From Sphagnum magellanicum (taxonomy: Eukaryota; Streptophyta; Sphagnopsida; Sphagnales; Sphagnaceae), in NCBI GenBank assembly GCA_021904315.1, contig CM038909.1, forward strand, positions 10,310,001-10,374,000: a stretch of DNA of 64,000 nucleotides. Direction: 5' to 3'. Positions 43,796-54,720 of this stretch are shown here, piece after piece (the first letter of the stretch is position 1; the number at the start of each line of letters is the position of its first letter). The position numbers and the translations under genes are program-made. The notes beneath the pieces were generated by a model that worked only from the letters and a program-made list of their open reading frames with translations, did not search any database and had not been told where the DNA came from.

Positions 43796-44429
43796 TGCTG
43801 GCAGCCAAGCTGATCATTCTACAGCAAGTGCAGGAATGTCCTTTTTCCAATGCTGAGCTTGTGCAACAACCTGGGGTTGGTTGTTTGTTCAGGTGACCTA
43901 CATTGACATGTTGATGATGAATTGGTTTTTTCACATCTTTGATTTCCTAAATGATGGCAGCATATTGGGTGTGGCCACAAGTTTCTTGTTGATTTTTGTG
44001 TGGACCCGCACTACTTCTCCGAGCACATATTTAGTGTGGGTTGGCAACTAATTATCATGGTCTTGTGCTAATTATCATATCTTGTGTTAATACATGATTA
44101 GGCAACTCAAAATGGGAGATTAAGAATTATTGTGAACACACTAGGCATGATAATTACCATACTCAGATCATTTTTTGCAAGTGTTTCACTTATAAAATAG
44201 TTGAATAGCAAAGGTTTGAAAGACAAATTGTTTTGGAAATTTGGGTTTGCAATTACATGGAGTGTAATGACTAATGACCCTTCACCCACATCATTGTGCT
44301 ACAAGAACAAAAAACTGTTAGTGTGTTTCAATCATTAGTGTTTCAACATTTAGACAATGCAATGTTTTAAAAACTTGGGAAAGAATTTCTAGTGATTTTT
44401 AAGTGTGGTGACAATTCATTGCAAATCAA
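43796..44429. other. Non-coding stretch
   Basis: AT-rich with no recognised coding or RNA signal. Confidence 0.45.
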
Positions 44430-44690
44430 AGCTCATTATAAAATTCATACAAACTATTTGATTTAGCATCTTCTTTTGGTGAGAAAGTTTTAAGATTTTT
44501 GTCACAAATTCAATGGTTTTTTGAAAAAGAATTGCCAAAAATCTCCAAAAACATATCTATACATGGTTCAAGTAAGCAACCAAAAATATGTAAGGATGTT
44601 TTAAGAAAATCCTTTCATATTTTGCCACTAGCCAAATTTGGCTGATGTATGATTGCTATCTTGGATACATCACACAAAATTGAGAAATAA
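44430..44690 (-). repeat. Repeat family R2, single unit, reverse orientation
   Basis: CATGGTTCAAGTAAGCAACC, AGCCAAATTTGGCT and GATTGCTATCTTGGATAC with CACAAAATTGAG are the reverse complement of the plus-strand units. It lies about 2 kb upstream of the LTP gene. Confidence 0.7.
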
Positions 44691-46212
44691 CACACTTCCT
44701 TTGGTCGTTTACAATTCTCAAAATATTGTGATAACAATGGTAAACAATAAACACTTTGTTTGTGTTGAAGCCAGAATACCCTAACAATGGGCTATGTATA
44801 ATTGTCCTGTGGGACATAACATTACCTACACAAGGCATTCAACAAAAAAAATTCATATTTGAGTTCATGGTTGTCAAATGCTTTACTTACATGACAAGAT
44901 GCCAACAAAATAAACATAACATTGACCTAAATTTGGGAAGCATTAAACCAAACCCATGTTCATTGAAGCATGCACAACTATTCCCATCAAGTGCAGATGT
45001 AACTTGCCACAATACATGACCTGAAGTCAATTGAGTTTCTCATAAGTAGCCTGATAATCTCCACCTAATCCTTGTTGGTCCACATATCTGAACCTTAAGT
45101 TCAAGTGGGACCTTGAAGTATGCCTTATTATAGCCTCCCATAATTGTCCAAATATACTTATGAATGTGTGATTTAAGGTTATTTTAAATGTGGTTTAAGA
45201 TTAAAATTCAACCCCTTGAAAAAATATTTTCAAATCCAATAAGTTCCACATTGGCCAATTTTGGGTTCTTTTCTTTCCTAGTATTAGAGGTCATCTTTTC
45301 AGGATTTGAGATGTTACACCCAACATTCCAAGGGGAGCCTACTGATAACATGGAGTACCTCTATCACAATTCTTTACAAATTCATAACTACCATAGTTCC
45401 TCTTTAGGTTCAGCATTAATTAAATTATTTTTGAAAATGTCAATTAAAATAATAATAATAATAATCTTTTTGAAATGTTGAAATTTCAAGGAAATCACAA
45501 AGGAAGGAAAAATACAAAAATTGGATTCATGATGTTAGAGGTTTAAAGTTCAGGAACCTACCAAAGAAGCTGACTATATTTTTATTGCTGAAATTTCATA
45601 AGTAATTTTTTTACTGTCAAAATAAAATTTGAAAAAATAAAATTATTTGGCACTTGATTGCTGAACATGAAATGGTACTATAGTAATTGAAATAAATCAT
45701 CTTCAACTTTGGGTTGAGTCTTAAACTCTCTTTTCTTTAAGGGAAAATTTGAGTATTAAAAGAAAATGAAAAGTCTGATTTACTTAAATTTATGCTTATT
45801 ATGACAATTTTGAGTGCTTCTACATTATAGCTGATCAATTATGAATAATATTTTTTCCGATGCAATAATTTTTTATTATGCATTTTTAATTGTGCATCTG
45901 TTTTGCTGAACTCAGACAACAATTTATTGACCCAAACCAGCATATAAATTTCAGTGAAGTGAACTTTCAAAGAATTGGTAACATGGGTGGTTTTTTATAA
46001 TTTTTCGTAGGCTCCTTATTTTTAAAATTTCAAAATTTAGAATCTATCGTCCTTTTACATTACCAGACACCATTCTAGAGACAACTACCTCATTTCAAGT
46101 CTAACTACCTCAATTCTTTTTTCTTAATAACTACCTCCATTTTTATAATTACCTCACTCCTTTTCCCTGCCCATCAACATGGATATGAAAAACAAATTAA
46201 CATGTGTTTCAT
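44691..46212. other. Non-coding stretch
   Basis: AT-rich with a short (AAT)n at about 45,448-45,462. ORFs are short and unrecognised. Confidence 0.45.
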
Positions 46213-46432
46213 GTCCATGGAATCTATCTATGAAGGAAGGTAGTTTGTTTTGTTTTTGTAATTATGAGATCCACCAAACTGGGATGCTTCAGATCATGTT
46301 CTTGGTGTCTTTGGAAAGCTCTTGACAAGGAGGGGTGCATGGGCTTGGTTTCATGTTTGGACTTGCGGTGCAAAAGTTCTTAAATATTGAATGATTTTTT
46401 CACTGAAAATTAAACTAAATTGTAGCAATGCG
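46213..46432 (-). repeat. Dispersed repeat, copy B (pairs with 12,250-12,472)
   Basis: This is the reverse complement of copy A: GGATGCTTCAGATCATGTTC, TTTGGAAAGCTCTTG and GGACTTGCGGTGCAAAAGTT. It ends about 250 bp upstream of the LTP start codon, in the promoter or 5' UTR region. Confidence 0.75.
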
Positions 46433-46678
46433 GAGCCCAAATATTATAGTTCATGTCTAAAACATATCATGCCTGCTATAATAGATGGAGCTGAGCTAGT
46501 ACACTCTCAATAGCTTGGCTCTGCATTCATCAACAGCATGCAGAAGAAGAGAAAGAAACTACTTCTTAGCAGCAGCAGCAGCAACAACAACATCAGCAGC
46601 AGCTCCTGATCAGTACTGGTCTGTTTTCTATTTGAGATTCTGAGTACAGGAACTCAAATATTGTTTGCATTCTACAAG

Positions 46679-48779
46679 ATGCGGAGGTTGGGTACTATAG
46701 CAGCTACTGCAGTAAGACTGGTAGCCTTCTGGGTGGTAGCGTTTGCAGTGTGCTGTAGTAATAAATATATTGTGAGGTGTGTGGACACGATGTCGCCGGC
46801 GGCGGCGGATTGTAGCATCCAGTTCAACCAGTTGGCACCGTGCGTGCCGTTTGTGATTGGAGATGCAGCAGCTCCCTCGGATGCGTGCTGCAAGGCGATC
46901 GGCGACGTCGCCAGCAAGAGCCCCGTTTGCTTGTGTATGCTAGTAAATTCTCCATTGTCACCAAGTACATCTCCGGGTGATGGTGGTGGTGGGTTCAACG
47001 TCACTTTGGCGTTTATGCTTCCCTCCCTCTGCAAAGTGCCGGCTGATTCCTCCCAGTGCCGTGGTAAGTAAATAAACATTATTGTTCTTTCTGCCGACCA
47101 GTTCGATGCATGCTCTTGCAAATTAAGAGCATCTCTACCTGTGTTCAGTATGTGGGCCTGTATTCAAAATCTTAGATCAAGTGTAGCAGTCATATCCAGT
47201 GAATCCATTGGAAATGACCCTTGGAACAATGCACATCTGGAGGGCCAAGTGCAGCAGTCATATCTAGTGAATCCATTGGAAGACTAGTGCGACCTTTGGA
47301 AAAATGCACATCGGGAGGGAGAAGTGTGGCAGTCATATTCAGTGAATCCATTGGAACAAATGGTGCGACCTTTGGAAAAATGCACATCTGGAGGGCGAAG
47401 TGCAGGAGTCATATCCAGTGAATCCATTGGAAGACTAATGTGACGGTCCTTGGAAAAATGCACTTTTTCCAGGGCCCTCCTGGAAGAGCCTAATAACTGC
47501 AATCAAATCCTGTTTATTGATTGCTCCCTGGGTTTCTGATTGGCTAAAAAGTTTCGATTGGACCAGGTGAGTTGCTATTAGTAGTCTCCCACCTATTGCA
47601 ATCCTAGTTTTAGTTTTATGGGTGGGGTTGGAAAAATGCAAATAACTAAAACTTGGATGTGAGAAATGTTTTTGCAGGGTCACATACTGAGCACCGCTAC
47701 AGATGCTGTAAGAAGCATATAAGAAATCCTGCAGGAACTTGGTGGTGGTCCTGGATTCTGCTACACTTTTTTATAGAGCAGCTTGCGAAGATTCATGATA
47801 TCTATATATATATATATATATATTCAAGACAAAACTTGAAAACTGTTGGGCACTCAACTAGAAGGACTCATGAGAAGTTAATGTAAGGTGCTGATCAGGC
47901 AAAGAATCCTAACTGCTTGTCATAACTGGGCGCTGGGAATGTAATTATTGCAGATCTTTTGAACAACAAGAGCCCAGAATCTGGGCCGAGTTCTCCTACA
48001 TCAAGAGGCACAAGTGAGAAGCAGCTACCCTTGATACATATTGAATCTTCAGTGCCATTTTGTGATGATCATCATATCCTCGATTGTTGTCTTTCAAGAA
48101 ACACCATTGAATTTATTTTTTATAGTTCCAAATGGCTGATCCTTCACCAGCAATCTACCAGCTCATATTTAGGGTCTTTTTCCATTAGGCTGATGTGATA
48201 GCAACCAACACAATGTTTTGTGCTGTGATCACAAAAGCCTAATGGAAAGCCATTGACATAGGGCCTTGTACCGTTCTGCAGGGATGGTCAATTTCCATTG
48301 GAGAGCTGCAACTTTGGTGAAAATATGTAATTAATCATGTTAGGAACTCTGGGAACACAGTTCTCATGAAAAAAAAGGACAAATGGTATTGTATTCAATG
48401 AGTCACACTTTGACTCACAACTCTTACAACTCCTACAATGGATCAATACTTGACTGGTAGAGCTGTGAGATGAATGTGAGCACAGCAACTTGAAAAACAT
48501 AATGGAAAACTGTTGTGATCACAAAACCTATAGTCACAGCAGTCTAATGGTAAGATGTCCTTACAGCTTGTAGAAGCTCTTGAAACTCCATATCTTAGAT
48601 GGCTTTCTTTTCAACGTGCAGTTGTTGGAGGTCCTGAACTTCCCAAGACTACAGCAGCCACATCATCCCCAACAGGTGCTTATACAGCCGGTGCAGTCAG
48701 ATTCACTTGGTTTCGCTCAACGTTGGATTTCGGTCTTTTTGCAGTTCTTCTAATCTCTTCTGTAGCCCTGCCAGTTTAA
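46679..48779 (+). CDS. LTPG: GPI-anchored non-specific lipid transfer protein, 3 exons
   Basis: Exons 46,679-47,063, 47,954-48,013 and 48,622-48,779 join in phase (1, then 1) at GT-AG borders and give 200 residues. The ATG at 46,679 starts a basic and hydrophobic signal peptide (RLVAFWVVAFAVCC). The mature part has the eight-cysteine pattern C-x9-C-x14-CC-x12-C-x-C-x31-C-x8-C. A Ser/Pro/Thr-rich linker (exon 2, SPESGPSSPTSRG) leads to exon 3, which ends in a hydrophobic tail (LDFGLFAVLLISSVALPV), as required for GPI attachment. LTPGs carry lipids at the outer face of the plasma membrane and help deliver cuticle or suberin lipids. The x31 spacing between Cys 6 and 7 is longer than the ~20-25 usual, owing to a Gly/Ser/Pro insert. 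Exon 2 is short and chosen by phase, so it is the least certain part. Confidence 0.82.
47181..47464. repeat. Tandem repeat in LTP intron 1, four units of 68-76 bp
   Basis: Units begin GTG(C/T)AGCAGTCATAT, then CAGTGAATCCATTGGAA, and end TTGGAAAAATGCACATCTGG. Starts fall at 47,181, 47,249, 47,324 and 47,400. The array lies wholly inside intron 1. Confidence 0.92.
47800..47822. repeat. (TA)n microsatellite in LTP intron 1
   Basis: About 11 TA units after TGATATC. Confidence 0.93.
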
Positions 48780-49224
48780 GGTTAGCCAAACTGGCATGTT
48801 CTCACTTTTCTTCATACAATTTTCTTTGGCTGGGCCACATACTGAGCACTGATGGAGATGCTCTTACTACTGCACCTGCCTCTGATGTTCGGTGTTAAAT
48901 AATTCTCAGGACTGGCGTGAGTTAGCAAAAATAGCATTTTTCTGATCTCTCCCCTTATGTAATAACTTGCAGTGAGGTTAAACATTGCGAATTCAAAACA
49001 TAATACTGGAGCCCTTGTGTATTTTATCTCTCTTTTACTGACGAAATCCTGAAATATTCAAATTGAGCTTGTTGTCCAGACCATTCTTTTTTCGCTTTGT
49101 TGAAATAATCAAATATTTGAACAAAATCTGTCAATTAGTTATGAGTAGTAGGTAGGTACCATATCTGTTTAGAGCTACAATCCCCAAATGCACAGGGGCT
49201 CTCGTCCAGTTATTGCAGCCATTA
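48780..49224. other. 3' flank of the LTP gene
   Basis: Probable 3' UTR and spacer; nothing else was recognised. Confidence 0.45.
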
Positions 49225-49545
49225 GAGTTATCCATAAAGTAAGAAAAACACAGCACCAAAACCCTGAGTTTGGTCATACACAGGGTGAGATAAAAAAAAA
49301 AAACCTGCAAAAAAGTACATTAGCATTCAATGGGGGATGAAACTCAGAAAACCATCAATTTTGGTCGTAAACTGAGTTTCATCCTGTCTCTCCCTTTTCC
49401 TAAGCGCCTCCACTGCTGCTACATATATTTTCACTGCTCCTAACTGTACAACTACTATAATTAGTCTCGAACCTTGAAAGAGGGGATAGGGGGTGAAAGG
49501 AGGCCCAAAGACAGGGTGAAGAGGGGGTTACTTTAGGGATAACTC
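49225..49545 (+). mobile_element. MITE family M1, copy 4
   Basis: It begins GAGTTATCCATAAAGTAA and ends TTACTTTAGGGATAACTC. TA flanks both ends. The interior holds CAATTTTGGTCGTAAACTGA and TCTCGAACCTTGAAAGAGG, so part of the core between these is deleted (321 bp in total). Confidence 0.87.
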
Positions 49546-51549
49546 TATTACATGTCAGGAGTCTGGACCATTGTTGAGTGGTTACTCGGTTTGGTGGGTT
49601 AGAACTGCTGGGTCTGATTTTGGTTAGTAAAACTGGAATTGAACACTAGATCTGGTTTTTGGAACTGGAACCCAAATTAGAAACTTCCAAAAGCTGGATC
49701 TGAACCCAAAACCGGGTTCAAGCTCAATATATGTGTGGAACCAGAATTGAGACTTTTGAGGAAAAAAAAAACTAGAACCGAGGGCTAGCTAGTACCTAGT
49801 TTGATTGTTGTTTCCAATTTCAGTTACAAATTAGGTCAGATTTTCAGAATCCAAACCAGAATTTTCTTTTGAAGAACTAATAGGGAAATCAGATTCCCAA
49901 TTTCATTTATGTGTGAAACTGAAACCATTCTAATTTATTTCTTAGAACCATAACTGGAGGTTCATCAGACTAATAAAGAACTGCCCAGCGCTGGTCTTGA
50001 TCAGTATCTGCTTATCGTGTTTGAGAACAAACCTTCAAATATCAACATAGCATTTTTTTATATATATAAAGATATGTATTTTTCAAATTCAAGAGATTAG
50101 TTGTGAAGACACTTATGTATTGAATCTTTTTTTTTTCTCTTTGCCAGGTATGAATGAGTTGGGTTTTTAAATGTGAAGAAATTATGGATATGTATAGAGC
50201 ATATGCATTGTCAAATTTCAAATTTTAGTTGTATACAAATCCCTTGCAATTACACAATAATCCATAAATGCAGGTAAAAAATATGAACACTCTACATATT
50301 TAAATAGCTTGTGGGGGGGGGGAATTGACCCTCAATTCTTGAAAGAAGAATTTTGCTGACTACAATACAAGCTACCTGGAAAAAAATCCAAACACCCAAA
50401 ACCTAAAAGCCCAAGAAAATATCAAAAGCTTGGTTTAACTTGTTCATCAACATATATGTTGTTGATGAAGTGTGAGGTCCATAAGTTATCTATGCAATAA
50501 GTTGAAATCAATCCCAATGAGACAAAAAAAAATCAAAACCAACTTGTTATTTAAATGTATTGGCTAGAAACAAAAAAAACAAAAAATTGTAAGTTGGATG
50601 ACTTACCTAATCATGATCAACCTATAATCGTTAAAAAAATGCCAACTTCTTCAATCAAATCATAATTATTTTTAATTAAGAATATTCAACATTCATATAA
50701 TCTTCAAGAGCAATAGTAGGTGTGCAATTCAATTATGGATCATCACACCAATTTTTTGTCATCATGATTATTTGATCTAGATTCTGCACTTGCACATGGT
50801 AACGTTGCAAGATTGCCAACACATCAATAAGGTTATTAACATGTTTAGTTTAAATTTGATTTGGGACCCTAGAATCCCAATGATTTGTTTAGCTATAAAG
50901 CCAAGAAAGCCAACATTTGAAAATTAATTTTCATAGGATTGTCACCAAGAAAGAAGATCTGCACATATAGATGGGAGGATAAATAACTTTTAAAATTTTA
51001 AAAAAACCCTCCAATAATAAAAGCACGAGAGGACTCTTCCATGGAGAAAAAGATGAACTTCTACTAAGAACCCACAGCTAAGAAGATGAATGAATAACAT
51101 TTTAGATTAAATTCCAAAGAATCATCTAACTTATAAAGTAGGGGCCAAAGTCCCTTGGCCCCTACTATACTCTATAATCAATTTTAATATTATATCCCTG
51201 TCTACCAAAGGTACCAAAGGTAGGGCCAAAAAACCATTGCCTTGTAATAGTAAACATATTGGTCTTAGGGTCACTAGCTATGTGACCTCCACTCACACAT
51301 GGCATATATCACAAATGATAATAGACATTTTGTTTTCGATTGTCATTGCTTACATTTTAAACTAGTTTAGGGGTCATTGGTTGTTGAACAATGACCTGAT
51401 GCAACCATATCCATGAACTTGAAATTTAAAAAAAAAAAGAATCATCTCCTTTGATTGATGATGATGGTGGTGGTTTAACTATTGAGTTGGGAACTTTTTC
51501 AAAAAACATTAAGAAGGAAGTCATTTAGGTAATTGATTCTTTTTTTTTC
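49546..51549. other. Non-coding stretch with a perfect short hairpin
   Basis: 49,600-49,960 repeats GGAACTGGAACC/GAACC-type words irregularly. A perfect 12-bp inverted repeat with a 6-nt loop lies at 51,137-51,166 (AGTAGGGGCCAA / TTGGCCCCTACT). No gene is supported. Confidence 0.5.
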
Positions 51550-52212
51550 TTGATGAGATATGATGAGAGAAAAACTCATATTATGTTAGCCTTTATGGTA
51601 GATCTTAGATGCAAAAGTTTGAAATTAATCTTTTTTTTTATTAGTTGTAAGCATGGGGTGGCCCTAGGTAAAGAATATGATCAAAACTCTTTGTTTCTTA
51701 TGTTCTTGAAGTTTTATCATCATTTACATCCATTTTTCAAGGTTGAAAGTTCCCTTGCTTACAAAATTGATGAAAATAAGAGCTTGGACATTATTGAGAT
51801 GTCCAATAAATTTGCAAAGGAATTTGTTATTGAGAATTATTGATATTTTGTAGATATTAGATGGATGCAAAAGATATAAAATGTCCTTTGGAGTAGTGGA
51901 CCAAACATGAGACCATGTTCCTAACTATTGACTTTTTAATTAGACAAACATTATTGATTATAGGTTTTCAAATTGAAACTAAATGATTATTCTTTTTGGT
52001 TGGAATTTTCACCAATTTGAGGAAATGTTATTTATCATCAAAAAAACCTTGAAAAATTCATCTTTGTGAATAAAAATTGGTCAAATGATGCAAAGGTGGG
52101 TTCCAAAGCTTTTAGTAATTTGGTAAATTTTATAGATTTTGAATTAAATTTAAAACAAGAGTTAGATAAATTTGAAAGGTCATTTGAACAAGATGAATGG
52201 AAAGATGACTAA
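51550..52212 (+). pseudogene. Possible hAT-like transposase fragment
   Basis: The open part at 51,550-51,843 encodes MLAFMVDLRCKSLKLI, a spacer, then EYDQNSLFLMFLKFYHHLHP. This resembles the region before the dimerisation domain of plant hAT/zinc-finger BED proteins. Further down (52,055-52,212) a broken frame gives FIFVNKNWSNDAKVGSKAF and a Glu/Phe-rich end. It is AT-rich and unlike the GC-rich hAT element at 14.6-17.2 kb, so it is a different lineage. No terminal repeats were found. Confidence 0.45.
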
Positions 52213-52984
52213 TTTAATATATATTTTTATCTTGTATATCTTTTGAAATGTGATCATATATTTTTTGTTTAGATATTAAAATTTTGTAATGATTTTTTTT
52301 GTCTTATAAAAATTTGAAAAAAACATGTAAAAATCTTAATCCTAAATCTGAAAGTGAAATTAAAAGATCAACTTAATATAACCAACTAATCCAAATGAGT
52401 TAAGAAACAATTGTGAAAAAACCCTTTGAGCATAATGAAAAATAAAAATAAAAACTCAGACAAGATTTTATTTTTATTTTTTGGTAAAAAATGTGAGAAA
52501 TGGCCCAATTCTTAAATTTTAAAATTTTGAGAACCAAAACAAGCAATTAAAATGAGAATAAATTAATAAATGCCCAACATTGGTTTAGACCACCAAATCT
52601 AGCAATTTCATTGATCATATACCCTTTTTTTTTGTTTTTTGCACACCTACACACAAAAGCCTATTCAACACTTTGGATGTATGCATTAGTGCACTAATAT
52701 TATAACCTTTGTTTGTATAGAGACGTGCTTAAAAACCATTCATCCTTTATGCTAGGGAGTCCTATTCCTAAGGGGCTCCCCTAACTTTGGGGCCTAGGTC
52801 CTTGAGGGTGCTAAGGAGGTAGGTATCCAAAGTAGGCCTTCCCCTACACCTCCTTTTGACATCTGTAAAGTGAAACAAGCCTCATGGGACCATTAGATTT
52901 ACACAAGGGCTGGCCCTCATGACACGTGCCTCAAATTCCAGAAGGGTAGACTCCCCTTCTCCAATACCTACCAACCTTTTTTAT
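52213..52984. other. Non-coding stretch
   Basis: AT-rich. One mixed-composition patch (52,750-52,980) with GGCTCCCCTAACTTTGGGGC holds no ORF. Confidence 0.45.
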
Positions 52985-54070
52985 GCTGGTGGAATTTCAT
53001 TAAAAAAATACTAAATAATAAATAATTCAAAAATGAAGTGATTTTGAAGAGTTCAAATGCCAAACATGAGGGAAAAAAAAAATTTAAGAAAATTTCAGAT
53101 TTATATGCTTATTTGGCTTTCAGTGTGTAGCCACAATTAATGGTTAATTAAATATTTGTGCTTCAAAATGGGTGTATATAGCCAGATTTGGCTAAATCTT
53201 CCTATTGATGATCACCATGTAGGCTAACTTAAAAAAAGAAATCCTTAAAAAAAACACTGATACATACCTGGCTTACATTGAAATTCAAAAGAAATCTTTT
53301 GGAAAAGCTCCTTTGATGTGGCTTCATCTCATTGTTTTTATAGTGAAGAAAAAAGTCTTTTTTCTTTTTCAATGTAAAAAGGGAATACTCTTTTGGGGCG
53401 GACTTTATTCATCATTTGTCTTTTTGCAACTTCCAGAACCTCAAATTTTGGCATACGGTAAAAGTACATACATAGCTAGCTAGTAGCCTTTTATTTATTG
53501 GCGAAATTTCGCCATAAAAGAATATTTTAAATTAAAAACTCAAAAATGAAGTGATTTTGGAGGTTTCTCAATCATCGGAAGTGAAGTGAGGGGGAAAAAA
53601 TGTAAACAAAAATTGCCAAATTTTATATCTTGTTTTCAGTGTGGAGCCAAAAATATAAAAGGATAATTAAATTTTTGTTACTTCATATATGGTTTCTAGC
53701 CAGATTTGGCTAAATCTTCCTAGGGGTGATCATCACTTTGGCTTTTTAAAAAGTTCCCAAAAAAAGACTGCTCCCAGTGTTTTTTTCATTGACGAAATTT
53801 CGCCAAAAATTGAAATTTCAGGAAAAAAAAGAATAAAGGAAAAAATAAAGGCGATTTTGGAGGTTTGCAGTTGCCAGAAGTGAGGGGGAAAAAAAAACGT
53901 AAAAATCACAAGATTCATTATACTTGCTTTTCATTGTGTAGCCAAAAATATTGAAGGATGATCAAAGATTTGTACTTTATTTATTATTTACAACCAAATT
54001 TGGCTAAATCTTCCTAGGGATGATCACCACTTTGGCCACAAACAAAAATTCCTTAAAAAAAAAAACATTG
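52985..54070 (-). repeat. Repeat family R2, array of three units, reverse orientation
   Basis: Each unit contains GGCGAAATTTCGCC or a variant, CTCAAAAATGAAGTGATTTT, GTGTAGCCAAAAATAT, AGCCAGATTTGGCTAAATC and GGTGATCATCACTTTGGC. The GCTAAATCTT anchors lie at 53,191, 53,709 and 54,003. The last spacing, 294 bp, equals that of the array near 31 kb. The first spacing is enlarged by foreign sequence at about 53,280-53,490. The array ends about 650 bp before the TOL start codon. Confidence 0.85.
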
Positions 54071-54435
54071 ACTATTGGGCTACCAATGCACAGGGTATTT
54101 TATGTTTTTTCAAATTCCTCAAGTAAGTTCACTGGCGAGCTCCCCACAAATTAATTAGCATTAAATGGCAACTACTGTCTTAGGTGGGCCCCCCGCAACA
54201 TTTTTACATAAGTGCTGCCAAAAAGTGACGATGTAGCCTAAGTCTAGATATCGCTAATTTAATAGTTTAAATTAAAATTTAATAAATTTCGAAAAATGGC
54301 GAGAAAAATCCCCAAAAAATTCACGAAATTTTCTCTTTAATTCTCCAAGTTACGAAATTCGCCACACACAAAAAGAAGACCCCAGAAATAAATAAATAAT
54401 TAATTAATTAAAACTGCCTACGAAGACCTATGCGA

Positions 54436-54551
54436 GGAAGTGACGCTATTACCAACGTACCTATGTCATAGGTAGTGACGCTGCTACCTATGTACCTACC
54501 AACCTGTGTCATAGGAAGTGACGCTGCTAACTACCTACCGACCTATGACGC
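54436..54551 (+). repeat. Minisatellite upstream of TOL
   Basis: Three units of 35-43 bp begin GG(A/T)AGTGACGCT(G/A), continue with ACCTATGTACCTACCAACC-like text and end in TATGTCATA. The array ends 170 bp before the ATG, so it lies in the promoter or 5' UTR. Confidence 0.85.
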
Positions 54552-54720
54552 TCCATTCCATTGGAACGTGTGTTCTTTTTGAAGTTTCCCAGGTTCTTTC
54601 TGGTTCCAAGTTTCAGAGCTAACTCTGAAGCTCGCTGTGTGTCAGAAGTTTTTTCTTGCCCCCTTTTGGCAGAGGACGGCGACGACGAGACGAAGAAGAA
54701 GAAGGCGGTGATCGCTAGCG

